A DNA stretch of 64,000 nt from assembly GCA_900540365.1 (NCBI GenBank), contig UQFN01000007.1, forward strand, positions 1 to 64,000. The letters run 5' to 3'. The translations under genes and the position numbers were made by a program. The notes under the pieces are model-generated. The model saw only the letters and a list, made by a program, of their open reading frames with translations, was not told where the DNA came from and searched no databases. Shown piece by piece: positions 34,867 through 44,652 of this stretch (position 1 is its first letter; each line of letters opens with the position of its first letter). Origin of the DNA: an uncultured Mollicutes bacterium. GTDB taxonomy: Bacteria; Bacillota_I; Bacilli_A; RFN20; CAG-826.

Positions 34867-36564
34867 ATGTTTAAGTTTAGAGTCGACGAAAATAAAAGAC
34901 AAGAAAAATTGAAACAAAAAGCATTAGAAAATCAACGTGAATATACTTATAAGAAGATGGTTGCTTATGAGAAAATTCATAAAAAGGAGAGAAAAATTGC
35001 TCCTAAAGATTCTTTTATTTCCTTACAACACATAAATAAAATTTATGATAATAAAGTTCAAGCAGTTTATGATTTTAATTTGGAAATTAAAAAACACGAA
35101 TTTATTGTTTTTGTTGGACCTAGTGGATGTGGTAAATCAACAACTCTTAGAATGATTGCTGGTTTAGAAAATATTACTAGTGGCGATTTATATATCGATA
35201 AAGTTTACGCTAATGATTTAGAACCTAAAGACCGTGATATTGCAATGGTTTTCCAAAGCTATGCTCTTTATCCTCATATGAGTGTTAAAGGTAACATGGC
35301 TTTTGGTTTAAAAATTAGAAAAAGACCAACACTAATGGTTGATAAAAACGGAGAACCAAAAAAGGCAATTAATAAAGGCTTAATTAGAGATTTAAAATAT
35401 GAAAGAAAAAATCTCATTGCTTATTTAAATGAAAATAAAAATTTAACAGAATTAGAAGCTAAAAACATTAATGAAGGAATTGATGAATTAAATAAGAAAA
35501 TTGCTTATTTAGAAACTAATCCAGTTGATGTTTATAAAAATAGACATATTCCAAACGATGAAATAAATAAAAGAGTACTAGAAGCCGCTGATATTTTACA
35601 AATTAGAGAATATTTAGATCGTAAACCAAAGGCTTTAAGTGGTGGACAATGTCAAAGAGTAGCTCTTGGTAGAGCAATTGTTAGAAATGCTAAAGTATTT
35701 TTAATGGATGAACCTTTAAGTAACTTAGATGCTAAGTTAAGAGTTCAAATGCGTAGCGAAATTATTGAACTTCATAATAAATTAAAAGCAACAACAATTT
35801 ATGTTACCCACGATCAAACTGAAGCTATGACCATGGCAACACGTATTGTTGTTATGAAAGCAGGATATATTCAACAAATTGGTACTCCGGTAGAAATTTA
35901 TAATCATCCTGCAAATATATTTGTTGCAACCTTTATTGGAAGTCCAGCAATGAATTTATTTGAATGTACAATTAAAGATAGTAATTTAAAGTTTGCAGAC
36001 GGAACTACCATTAAGTTACCAAAATGTTTTGTTGATGCTAAAAAAGAATTTTTTGAAAAAGAATATCTAAATGTTTTAAAAGAAAGAGAAGAATTATTAA
36101 GTAATTTTGTTGAAAGAAATAAAATTTTAGAATCTTTAAAGCTTTTAAAAGAAAAAGAAGTTACTCCTAAAATAACTAAAGAAATTGCTAAATTAGAAAA
36201 AGATTTACAAGTAGTTTTAGATAGTAATGAACGCTTAACTTATTTAAATGAAGCTATTACTAAGTATGAAGAATATAAAAATTTAAAGGAAATTCCTGTA
36301 ATTTTTGGAATTAGACCTGAAGATATTTATGATAGTAGCAAGAACTTAGATAGTGCTTATGTTTCAGAAGCAATTAAAAGTAAAGTTAAAGTTGCTGAAT
36401 TAATGGGCCATGAGTATTTTATTCATTTAGAATTTAATTCAAAACCAATTGTTGCTAAAATAAGTGCGAAACATCTTATCAATGTAGATGATGAATTAAG
36501 TTTTGTATTTGACTTAGAAAGAGCTCATTTATTTGATAAAGTTTCTACTAAATTAATTAAATAA
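34867..36564 (+). CDS. MsmX/UgpC/MalK-type sugar ABC transporter ATPase with two coiled insertions
   Basis: 565 residues from the ATG at 34867 (SD AGAGG at 34855-34859); upstream in-frame codons are rejected. Walker A GPSGCGKST (near 85), signature LSGGQCQRVALGRA, Walker B VFLMDEPLSNLD and the switch histidine are present, and a TOBE region ends the protein. Ordinary members have about 370 residues. Extra charged helices sit at about 153-240 (between the Q-loop and signature) and about 390-475 (inside the TOBE region). It likely energises the permeases at 38.9-40.7 kb, which lack their own ATPase. Confidence 0.88.
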   Translation: MFKFRVDENKRQEKLKQKALENQREYTYKKMVAYEKIHKKERKIAPKDSFISLQHINKIYDNKVQAVYDFNLEIKKHEFIVFVGPSGCGKSTTLRMIAGLENITSGDLYIDKVYANDLEPKDRDIAMVFQSYALYPHMSVKGNMAFGLKIRKRPTLMVDKNGEPKKAINKGLIRDLKYERKNLIAYLNENKNLTELEAKNINEGIDELNKKIAYLETNPVDVYKNRHIPNDEINKRVLEAADILQIREYLDRKPKALSGGQCQRVALGRAIVRNAKVFLMDEPLSNLDAKLRVQMRSEIIELHNKLKATTIYVTHDQTEAMTMATRIVVMKAGYIQQIGTPVEIYNHPANIFVATFIGSPAMNLFECTIKDSNLKFADGTTIKLPKCFVDAKKEFFEKEYLNVLKEREELLSNFVERNKILESLKLLKEKEVTPKITKEIAKLEKDLQVVLDSNERLTYLNEAITKYEEYKNLKEIPVIFGIRPEDIYDSSKNLDSAYVSEAIKSKVKVAELMGHEYFIHLEFNSKPIVAKISAKHLINVDDELSFVFDLERAHLFDKVSTKLIK

Positions 36565-37895
36565 TGAAAGAAAGAATATTATCAAAATTTCATGATCAAA
36601 ATGATTTAAAAACTAATAAAAAAGTATATATTGCGATACTTGATTGTTTAATATTAATAATTTTTAGTGTAATTTTAACAATTTCTGGATTAGAGTTAAT
36701 TAAACTTAGTCCTCATTATAATGAATTAAATACAACATTAAATGAAGAACGAAATACTTGTTATGATATTACAAGTGAATCAAAGTTGTATACATATATT
36801 GAAGATGAAAATAATGAAAAAACTGTTGAAGATTTAGATATTACTTTTGCTAGATATGCTTATCGTCATATTATTTATGCTTATGAGAAAGATCCTTCAA
36901 GTTTTCTTGAATATAATATTACAATTAAACCTTATGAAGATTTTACTTATGAAGCAGCATCTTTTTATACTGATCAATTAGCTTATTTTTATGTATATTA
37001 TGTTCCACTTTATAACGAATATAATGGGCAAACAAATGATATAGTTGATTTTAATAATGTTGAACCTAAACAATATTTTATTAACTTATTAAAAGATCAT
37101 ACTTATGGAAGTATTTTTGTTTTTGATGATAATAATGAATTACCTTATTTAAGAAGCGAAGTTGCTTTAAATATATATCGTTATTATTTTTTAAATGAAG
37201 AAAGTTTAGAAAATGGTTTAAAAAACTATAATTTTTTAATTTCAACTTTTAAAGCTATTTGGGAAATAGAAGCTAAACAACTTACTTCCTCTTCACGTTA
37301 TCAAGAACATTATGTAATTTATAAAGACATTTATCGTACTTTATCAATTTACGTTACTTTAATTTGCTTATTAAGCTATTTAATTTCTTTTTTAATCTTT
37401 AATTTTTCCATGAAATTTATATTGAAAGATGGAAGAACTTTAGGTTATTTAATTTGTCGAGGTGCTCTAATTTCAAAAGAAGGATATTCTCCTTCCTTCA
37501 TTGAAATTTTAATTCGAAGTACTATTGAATTATTTTTCTATTTTGGAAATTTAGTATTTATTTCATATTTTGCTACTGGATTAAATAGTGGATTTTTCTA
37601 TCCACTAGTTGAAATTAATGGAAGTGGTATTAGTATGTTTAGCATTAGTGCGATATTCTTATTAGTTCCAATTATTAATTTATTAACAATTTTAATTCGT
37701 AAAGATAAATTATCATTAATTGATTTAGCTAGTAAAACAAAAAGTATTGATATTAAAAATGTTAACAAGCAACATTTAGAGATTAAGGATAAAAAAGCAT
37801 ATACAGAAGAAGACTTAAATCCAAGTGCGATTATTGATAGTAGTAATATCTTAGATTCTTCAAGTTTTAATAATACCGAAAGGAAAAATAAATAA
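36564..37895 (+). CDS. RDD-like membrane protein with a large external domain
   Basis: 443 residues. A first helix near 20-45 follows a KKVYIAILDCLI start typical of RDD proteins. About 205 polar, Tyr-rich residues (about 50-255) should be outside the cell. Then come helices near 255-285, 325-350 and 355-380, with the RDD-like cytoplasmic segment DGRTLGYLICRG between them. The tail is cytoplasmic and polar. RDD proteins may transport solutes or ions; no firm role. It starts on the last base of the ATPase stop (TAATG), so the two are translationally coupled and may act together. Confidence 0.65.
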   Translation: MKERILSKFHDQNDLKTNKKVYIAILDCLILIIFSVILTISGLELIKLSPHYNELNTTLNEERNTCYDITSESKLYTYIEDENNEKTVEDLDITFARYAYRHIIYAYEKDPSSFLEYNITIKPYEDFTYEAASFYTDQLAYFYVYYVPLYNEYNGQTNDIVDFNNVEPKQYFINLLKDHTYGSIFVFDDNNELPYLRSEVALNIYRYYFLNEESLENGLKNYNFLISTFKAIWEIEAKQLTSSSRYQEHYVIYKDIYRTLSIYVTLICLLSYLISFLIFNFSMKFILKDGRTLGYLICRGALISKEGYSPSFIEILIRSTIELFFYFGNLVFISYFATGLNSGFFYPLVEINGSGISMFSISAIFLLVPIINLLTILIRKDKLSLIDLASKTKSIDIKNVNKQHLEIKDKKAYTEEDLNPSAIIDSSNILDSSSFNNTERKNK

Positions 37896-37896
37896 A

Positions 37897-38748
37897 TTAA
37901 TCTTTTTTTCGATAAATTGTTGGAGACATTCCAAAATGTTTCTTAAATTCTTTACTAAAATAAAATTGATTTTTATATCCTAAGTTTTCACTAATTTGAT
38001 TAATAGTAAAATCATGATTTTTAATTAATTCTAAAGATTTTGACATCTTTAAATTTATAATATATTGCATTGGAGAAACTCCCATAACACTTTTAAAAAG
38101 ACGAGATAAATAAGGAGCAGTAAAATAAAACTCATTAGCAATTTTTTCAATAGTTAAATCACTATCTGTATAATGAACATTAATGTATTTAATTATTTTT
38201 GAAACAGCAATTGATTGTTTTGTATCGTCGTAATGTTCTTTATAAGCAAAATTTTCAATTAAAATTTTAAAAAAACGGTATAAATAGGAGGTTATTAAGT
38301 AAAAACGAGTTTCATCATTAGCTAAAATATCTTCATTTAACATATTGATAGCAGTTTTAATAATTTCGTTAGAGTTTTCTAAATGAAAAACAAAGTTTTC
38401 TTTAGAATAATTAATTAAATTTAATAAACCTTTTACACTTTCGCCTTCAAATTCAATCCAAGCATAACTCCAAGGATCCTTACGATTTTGTTTATAAGTA
38501 TAATTAGCATGAGGAGGTAAAATAAATATATCTCCTTTTTCTCCTTCAAAAACTTTATTGTTGCTATTTGTAATAATTCCTTTACCATTTAAGATGATAT
38601 GAATAATATAGCAGTTTTTATTACAAAAAATCATGCTTTTAGAGGGACGACATTTTTCATAGCCAATAATCAAAGGCGAGATAGATAAAGATATGCTTCT
38701 AGTTATATATTTCCAATATAATTCGGTTTTTAGGTTAAGATTTTCCAT
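37897..38748 (-). CDS. AraC-family transcriptional regulator with N-terminal cupin domain
   Basis: 283 residues. A cupin-like sugar-sensing domain (about 30-150; HIILNGKGIITN, ILPPHANYTYK) is joined to two helix-turn-helix motifs in the last 100 residues (TIEKIANEFYFTAPYLSRLFK and ENLGYKNQFYFSKEFKKHFG). It lies divergent to the sugar ABC transporter, so it should activate that operon in response to an imported oligosaccharide. The promoter gives a leaderless mRNA (separate entry). Its 3' end is 1 bp from the convergent RDD gene. Confidence 0.92.
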   Translation of the reverse strand: MENLNLKTELYWKYITRSISLSISPLIIGYEKCRPSKSMIFCNKNCYIIHIILNGKGIITNSNNKVFEGEKGDIFILPPHANYTYKQNRKDPWSYAWIEFEGESVKGLLNLINYSKENFVFHLENSNEIIKTAINMLNEDILANDETRFYLITSYLYRFFKILIENFAYKEHYDDTKQSIAVSKIIKYINVHYTDSDLTIEKIANEFYFTAPYLSRLFKSVMGVSPMQYIINLKMSKSLELIKNHDFTINQISENLGYKNQFYFSKEFKKHFGMSPTIYRKKD

Positions 38749-38754
38749 ATTTTT

Positions 38755-38783
38755 ATGATAATAGTAAAACTCCGAAATGTCAA
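38755..38783 (-). promoter_or_regulatory. promoter of the AraC regulator, near-consensus and leaderless
   Basis: A perfect -35 TTGACA (complement of 38778-38783), an exact 17-bp spacer, -10 TATCAT (complement of 38755-38760), then 6 nt to ATG. It is the clearest leaderless promoter in the window. Confidence 0.75.
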
Positions 38784-38840
38784 AAAAGTATATACATTAG
38801 TAAATTATCTTTATTCTATTTAAAAGAAAAAATTAATAAA

Positions 38841-38856
38841 ATGAAAGCGCTTACAA
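38841..38856 (+). promoter_or_regulatory. cre site (CcpA operator)
   Basis: ATGAAAGCGCTTACAA matches the Bacillus consensus WTGNAARCGNWWWCAW at every position. It ends 6 bp before the ATG of the first permease gene and overlaps its weak SD, so CcpA bound here would block transcription, giving glucose repression of the locus. CcpA itself is not in the window. Confidence 0.75.
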
Positions 38857-38862
38857 GGTATT

Positions 38863-39834
38863 ATGGAAACTAGTGAATTAAAATTTAGTCGAGGAGATTT
38901 AATTAGAAAGCCTAAAGCAAAGAGTCTTTATTCAAAATTAGGAATAACTCTTTTCCTAATGACCTTACCTACAATTGTCTATATTTTCATATTCCATTAC
39001 ATGCCTTTAGAAGGCTTATTAATTTCTTTTAAAGATTATAATTCTTTCCAAGGAATTTTTGGATCACCTTGGACTTCCATGGGTGGATTTAAACATTTTT
39101 ATACTTTTGTTACTTCACCTAACTTTTTATCAATTTTAAGAAACACTTTAGTTTTATCTTTATTAAGTATTGCTTTTAATAGTATTTTACCTATTATATA
39201 CGCTTTATTTTTAAATGAAGTTAGAAATAAAGGTTATAAAAAATTAATCCAATTAATAATGTATGCTCCTTATTTTATATCAGTAGTAGTTTTAGTTGGA
39301 ATGTTATTTGTATTCTTTGATGTTGATAGTGGAATCTTTACTAAGATTTTAGTAGCTTTTGGTTTTGATCAACAAAATATGATGGAAAATCCAGATGCAT
39401 TTGCAGCAATTTATGTTATTAGTGGAATTTGGCAAGGTTTAGGATGGTGGTCAATTGTTTATATAGGAACATTATCTAATGTTGATCCTAATCTTCATGA
39501 TGCTGCTAGAATTGATGGAGCTGGAAGATTTAGAAGAATTTTTTATATTAACTTACCAGCAATTATCCCACTTGCAATAATTATGTTTATTATGTCAATT
39601 GGTAATGTTTTAAATGTTGGCTTTGAAAAAGTCTATTTAATGCAATTATCAACTAACCTAAGTAAGAGTGAAATTATTTCAACTTATGTATATCGTATAT
39701 CTTTCCCAGACTATGGGTTACCTCAATATAGCTATGCGACAGCAATTGGTTTATTTAATAGTGCAATTAACATCGTAATTTTATGTATTGCTAACTTTAT
39801 TTCTAAGAAAGTTAGTCATAATTCTTTATGGTAA
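38863..39834 (+). CDS. CUT1-family sugar ABC transporter permease (LplB-like)
   Basis: 323 residues, six membrane helices, and a cytoplasmic EAA loop DAARIDGAGRFRRIFYINLP near residue 213. The long N-terminus and the HYMPLEGLLISFKDYN segment are typical of the LplB branch that imports complex oligosaccharides, including rhamnogalacturonan fragments in relatives. First gene of the transport operon, preceded by a cre site and a weak AAGG. Its last bases overlap the next permease frame. Confidence 0.92.
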   Translation: METSELKFSRGDLIRKPKAKSLYSKLGITLFLMTLPTIVYIFIFHYMPLEGLLISFKDYNSFQGIFGSPWTSMGGFKHFYTFVTSPNFLSILRNTLVLSLLSIAFNSILPIIYALFLNEVRNKGYKKLIQLIMYAPYFISVVVLVGMLFVFFDVDSGIFTKILVAFGFDQQNMMENPDAFAAIYVISGIWQGLGWWSIVYIGTLSNVDPNLHDAARIDGAGRFRRIFYINLPAIIPLAIIMFIMSIGNVLNVGFEKVYLMQLSTNLSKSEIISTYVYRISFPDYGLPQYSYATAIGLFNSAINIVILCIANFISKKVSHNSLW

Positions 39835-40703
39835 ACAATATGAGAAGAAGAATTAATAAAGATAAGTTATTTGATATTATTATTGGCATTTTAATGGGAA
39901 TTATTGCCTTAATTTTCTTGCTTCCTTTAATTCATGTTTTAGCTTGTAGTTTTTCAGATGCTGATGAAGTTTTAAGTGGAAATGTTGGTTTATTCCCAGT
40001 TGAATTTAGTTTAGATGGATATAAAAAAGTTTTTGAAGAAGATAGTTTATGGCGCGGATTTGCTAATTCTTTACTTTATACATTTATTGGAACTTTAATC
40101 CAAGTTAGTTTACAAATGTTATGTGCATATCCTTTAAGTAGAAGAGACTTTAAAGGAAGAAAATTTATAAATATCTTTTTAGTTTTAACAATGTTTGTTA
40201 GTGGTGGAATGATTCCAACCTTCTTACTTATTTCTCAATTAAGAATGATTAATACGATTTGGGCAATTATTATTCCAGGTTGTGTTAGTGTATTTAATAT
40301 TATTGTTATTAGAACTTATATAGAAACATCAATTCCTTATGAACTTCAAGAAGCTGCGCGAATTGATGGATGTGGAGATTTTGGAATTTTCTTAAGAGTA
40401 ATTCTTCCTTTATCTCGTCCAATTATTTTAGTCATGATTTTATATGCTGTTGTTGGATATTGGAATAATTACTTCAACGCTTTGTTATATATTCAAGATA
40501 GTTCTTTATATCCATTACAAAGAGTTTTACAAGATATGTTAGCTAACAATAGTTCATCTATTGGTGGGGATATTGATATCGCTTCAAGTGAACAATTGAA
40601 GTATGTCACGATTGTAGTTTCAAGTATACCATTACTTGTAGTTTATCCATTCTTCCAAAAATACTTTGAAAAAGGTGTCGTTATGGGAGGAGTTAAAGGA
40701 TAA
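39828..40703 (+). CDS. CUT1-family sugar ABC transporter permease (YtcP-like)
   Basis: 291 residues, six membrane helices and the EAA loop EAARIDGCGDFGIFLRVILP near residue 185. It pairs with the upstream permease to form the membrane channel. The frame opens at an ATG that overlaps the previous stop; a second ATG (39840) 12 bp on is equally possible, and neither has an SD, so translation is probably coupled. The binding protein gene follows. Confidence 0.92.
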   Translation: MVNNMRRRINKDKLFDIIIGILMGIIALIFLLPLIHVLACSFSDADEVLSGNVGLFPVEFSLDGYKKVFEEDSLWRGFANSLLYTFIGTLIQVSLQMLCAYPLSRRDFKGRKFINIFLVLTMFVSGGMIPTFLLISQLRMINTIWAIIIPGCVSVFNIIVIRTYIETSIPYELQEAARIDGCGDFGIFLRVILPLSRPIILVMILYAVVGYWNNYFNALLYIQDSSLYPLQRVLQDMLANNSSSIGGDIDIASSEQLKYVTIVVSSIPLLVVYPFFQKYFEKGVVMGGVKG

Positions 40704-40716
40704 TTGGAGGTTATTT

Positions 40717-42462
40717 ATGAGAAATAAGAAAATAATGAGTTTAACATTTATTAGTGCAGTTAGTGGCTTACTTTTAAGCTTAACTGGATGTGGAAACACT
40801 GTTACTTATGATATTGATAACTTTTTACCAAATGGTACTGAAGAAAATCCATATCAAATAGTTAAAGAACCAGTAACAATTAAAATATTTGCTCCTCATA
40901 GTCAAGGAAATCCTGAATATGAAACTTTAACCATGTTTAAATATCTTGAAGAAATTACTAATTTAAAATTTGAATTTACAACATGTGATACTAGTGCATA
41001 TTCTAATCGTCGTTCAGCTATTTGGAGTGACCCAAATTATAAACCTGATTTATTTTTATTTAATAATCCAATTGCTGAACTAGTGCAATTTCAAGAAAAT
41101 AATTTTAATGCACATGTTCCTTTTAATGATGATAATTACACTGATTCAACTGGTTTAGTTGGTAATGTAATTGAAAATTATATGCCTAACTATAAAGCCT
41201 TACTTGAAAATAATTTTAATATTAATAAAGAAGTAGAAAGTGCAGTTGACGCTGTTACTTTAAGTGATAATAAAATGTATTCAACTTTAAGTGTTAAGGA
41301 TGTTGCTCGAGATATTACTTATAAGATGTTTATTAATGACACTTGGATTGATAATTTAAATGAAGATTATCCTTCACTTAATTTAAAAAATGCAAGTGAA
41401 ATGGAAACGATTGATGATTATCTTGAAGTCTTAATTGCTTTTAAAAAATATGATGCTAATCGTAATGGAGATCCTTATGATGAAGTTCCAGTTTCTTCTA
41501 AATCTCTTGAATATTTAAGAAACTTTATTTTAGCTAGCTATGGATATGTTAGTTATGGTTGCGAATTAGAAAGCGATGGATCAAAATTTACATTTGTTCC
41601 AACAACTGAAGCTTATCGCAAATATTTAGAAACTGCTTATGATATGTGGAATTATGTTGATGATGCTAATCCATCGAATAAAAATTTAATGGATAATGCT
41701 ACATTTTCTACAACTACTGATTCACAAATGGCAAAAAAAGGAACAAAAGGATTACTTGGTAGTTTTGTTGCTGCCGCCCCATTTATAATTACTGGATATT
41801 CTTCAGAAGGTGGATATGACGAAGAATATGTAACCATTCCTCCTTTAACAAGTTCATATTATCAAGGTGAACCAATCCATTTAGGTTTTGGTTATTTCCA
41901 ACCAGATGGAGCATGTATCCCAACAACTTCAATTTATGTTCGTGAAGTTGCTCGTTTACTCGATATTATGTATAGCGAACTTGGTACCCAATTAATTAGT
42001 TATGGAGTAGAAGGTGTTAATTGGCATTGGGATAATGAAGAACATACTAGTTGGACTTTTGATGTTCCTGAAGAATATAAATCAAATAGTGAAGAATATC
42101 GCGCAACTATTACTCCTAATGTTGGAAGTGCTAGTGCTTTATATTGGAGTAATGATTTTGTAGGAAAAATGAATGATAAAACTATCTCAAGATTAAATGA
42201 AATGAGTGAAATTTATTTACCATATTTAAAAGATCCTGAACCATCAAATTATAAAATGACAAGTGCTGAATATAGTGAAATTAGTACTATTAAAGCTACT
42301 TTAGATGTTCAACTTGAATATCTTGAATCAAGCATGATTAGAGGAGAAGGTGGAGTTAATCCTCATAATGATAGCGATTGGCAAAGCTTTGTTAATAAGT
42401 TAAATGGCTATGGCGCTACACGTTTAGAAGAAATTTATAATCAAATGTTAGGAAGATATTAA
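40717..42462 (+). CDS. lipoprotein extracellular solute-binding protein (LplA-like)
   Basis: 581 residues from the ATG at 40717 with SD TTGGAGG; the longer frame from a TTG at 40666 lacks support. Signal peptide with lipobox SLTGC (Cys25). This is the large (over 500 residues) SBP type that accompanies LplB/YtcP permeases: it binds an oligosaccharide outside the membrane and hands it to the channel. The ATPase is expected to be the MsmX-like protein at 34.9 kb. It is followed 2 bp later by the first beta-helix lipoprotein. Confidence 0.9.
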   Translation: MRNKKIMSLTFISAVSGLLLSLTGCGNTVTYDIDNFLPNGTEENPYQIVKEPVTIKIFAPHSQGNPEYETLTMFKYLEEITNLKFEFTTCDTSAYSNRRSAIWSDPNYKPDLFLFNNPIAELVQFQENNFNAHVPFNDDNYTDSTGLVGNVIENYMPNYKALLENNFNINKEVESAVDAVTLSDNKMYSTLSVKDVARDITYKMFINDTWIDNLNEDYPSLNLKNASEMETIDDYLEVLIAFKKYDANRNGDPYDEVPVSSKSLEYLRNFILASYGYVSYGCELESDGSKFTFVPTTEAYRKYLETAYDMWNYVDDANPSNKNLMDNATFSTTTDSQMAKKGTKGLLGSFVAAAPFIITGYSSEGGYDEEYVTIPPLTSSYYQGEPIHLGFGYFQPDGACIPTTSIYVREVARLLDIMYSELGTQLISYGVEGVNWHWDNEEHTSWTFDVPEEYKSNSEEYRATITPNVGSASALYWSNDFVGKMNDKTISRLNEMSEIYLPYLKDPEPSNYKMTSAEYSEISTIKATLDVQLEYLESSMIRGEGGVNPHNDSDWQSFVNKLNGYGATRLEEIYNQMLGRY

Positions 42463-42464
42463 TT

Positions 42465-44651
42465 ATGAAATCTTTTAAATATTTTGCTCTTTGTATGATT
42501 GGAAGTTTACTTGCTTTAAGTGGTTGTCAAAATAATGAACAAGAGGTAGTTGATGAAGATATACATCCAACCTCAATTCTATTAACAGCATCTAAAAATA
42601 GTATTTTTCTTGATGAATCTGTTGAATTAGAAGTAACTTTTAATCCAATAGATACAACGAATAAAAATTATACTTATACAATTTCTCCAAGTGATATAGG
42701 TGCAATTAATAATGATATATTTACTCCACTATATGCTGGAAATTGCTTAATTACTGCTACAAGTGAAGATGGCAATTTAAGTAGTTCCGTAAGTATTGAA
42801 ATTTTAGAAAATTATGTTTCAAGTGAAGAAGTAATTGATTCTTTAAAAGAAAGTGAATTTATGACTAGTGAAACTTTAAATTATGAAGAAAATTCCTTAG
42901 GTTTATCAAATTCTAATGAAGTTGGTGTTAACGAAAATAAATTATATAATGAAGAACTTTATCCAGTTCCTAGCGACGCTATCGTTTATAAAGCAAGTGA
43001 TTATAATATTACTAAAGATGGAAATAATAATGCAGGTAATCTAACTAATTTAATCAATTCATTAGTTGATGTCGAAGGAGTTAAAGTTATTGAATTTGAG
43101 GATGAAACTTATAATTTCAGCAATTCCGTAACCATTAATAAAGTAAATGATTTATATTTAGTTGGCAAAGAGAATACTAAATTTGTTTATGATGGATGGA
43201 TGAGTTATTTAACCGTTTCTCAAACTACTAATTTTCATGTCAATAGCATTAAATTTGATATGAATCCTTCTCCAACCATAAGCGGAACGATTCTAAAAGT
43301 TGAAGAAGCCGATACAACCGCAACAATTACTGTTCAAGTTTATGATGAATTTGATATTTCTAATGAAAGATACGCTTTATGGAATGCTCAAAAAACCGGA
43401 TCATATGCTGAATATTATTATGATGAAACTTATGATGCTTATGTTCCTGATCGTAGTAAAAACCTTTATTATAACCCAGGTTTAGCAAATTTAAGACCGA
43501 TTACTAATAATCAATTAGAAGTTACTCTAAATAAAAACTTTGGTCCTTCTCCATATAAGACTCCTACATTAGGGACTGTTGTTTCAGTTGGTTTTATGGT
43601 TTATGAATATTTTGGTTTTAGTTTAATTGATTGTAATGACACTTATTTTGAAGATGTTACAAGTTATGTTAGCGCTGGAATGGGAATTCGAGCAGATAAA
43701 GGTAAAAATTTATATTTAAATAGATTTAATTACATGCGCGAAATTGGTACTAATAGATTACTTACATGTACAGCTGATATTGTTCATACATGTGCTCTTG
43801 AAGGAGATTTAGTGATTACTAATAGTATTCTTGAAGGAAGTCATGATGATGCTTTAAATATTAAATCTTTTTATACCAAAATTAGTAGTTTTAGACAAAA
43901 TGTTATTACTGTTAACCAAACTCAATCAGAAGTTGTTATTGATTATGATGTTAACGATGTGATTGATATTTATGAACCAACTACAATTGGATATAAAGAT
44001 ACCTTTACGGTTTTAGAAGTTAGTAAAAATGGTTCAAGTTTTGATTTAACTCTTGATCGAAATTTACCTCGAGGTTCAAATTCTTATTTAAATTATTTAG
44101 TAGGCAATGTTACAAAAGCTACTCATATGCGCTTAGAAAATTCTGTTATTAAAAATAAAAGAAATAGAGGAATTTTACTTCAAGGAAGAGATAGTGTTAT
44201 TAAAAACTGCACTTTTATGAATGTTGTTATGGGAGCAGTACAAGTTTTAGGAGTAGAAGATACTTTTAAGGAAGCAATTGTTCCTAATAATGTAAAAATT
44301 TATAATACAAAGTTCCTACAATGTTATGATGATTTATCAATTTTTACTTATGGAAGTAATGGAAGTATTCCAAATACTTTAAAAAATGTTGATGTATATA
44401 ATAACTTCTTCTATAAAGGAAAAGGAACTACTTTATGGATTAGAGGAAGTGGAGATTTAGATATTAATAATAACTTATTTTATGAAAGTGATTCAAAAAC
44501 TAATTCAATTGCAATTGATGATAGTATCGATATTCGAATTAATGATAATTACACATTATTTGATAATGTTAATACAACTTACAACTTAGTGTATGAAAGA
44601 AGTAATACCTCTAATGTAAGTATTAGTGGGAATGTTACTGGAGGAAGATAA
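42465..44651 (+). CDS. surface lipoprotein: Big2 domain and right-handed parallel beta-helix, probable polysaccharide-degrading enzyme
   Basis: 728 residues. Lipobox LALSGC (Cys21), a bacterial Ig-like (Big2) domain about 35-107, a linker, then repeated beta-helix coils to the end. His460-Asp461-Asp462 (SHDDALNIK) and RNRGILLQ (from 568) resemble active-site turns of beta-helix glycosidases such as GH110 and GH28-type enzymes, but the family is not certain. It is paralogous to the next protein, sharing the linker (NEVGVN, PSD) and both motifs. Placement after a pectin-type transporter suggests cleavage of a plant glycan at the cell surface. Confidence 0.72.
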   Translation: MKSFKYFALCMIGSLLALSGCQNNEQEVVDEDIHPTSILLTASKNSIFLDESVELEVTFNPIDTTNKNYTYTISPSDIGAINNDIFTPLYAGNCLITATSEDGNLSSSVSIEILENYVSSEEVIDSLKESEFMTSETLNYEENSLGLSNSNEVGVNENKLYNEELYPVPSDAIVYKASDYNITKDGNNNAGNLTNLINSLVDVEGVKVIEFEDETYNFSNSVTINKVNDLYLVGKENTKFVYDGWMSYLTVSQTTNFHVNSIKFDMNPSPTISGTILKVEEADTTATITVQVYDEFDISNERYALWNAQKTGSYAEYYYDETYDAYVPDRSKNLYYNPGLANLRPITNNQLEVTLNKNFGPSPYKTPTLGTVVSVGFMVYEYFGFSLIDCNDTYFEDVTSYVSAGMGIRADKGKNLYLNRFNYMREIGTNRLLTCTADIVHTCALEGDLVITNSILEGSHDDALNIKSFYTKISSFRQNVITVNQTQSEVVIDYDVNDVIDIYEPTTIGYKDTFTVLEVSKNGSSFDLTLDRNLPRGSNSYLNYLVGNVTKATHMRLENSVIKNKRNRGILLQGRDSVIKNCTFMNVVMGAVQVLGVEDTFKEAIVPNNVKIYNTKFLQCYDDLSIFTYGSNGSIPNTLKNVDVYNNFFYKGKGTTLWIRGSGDLDINNNLFYESDSKTNSIAIDDSIDIRINDNYTLFDNVNTTYNLVYERSNTSNVSISGNVTGGR

Positions 44652-44652
44652 A

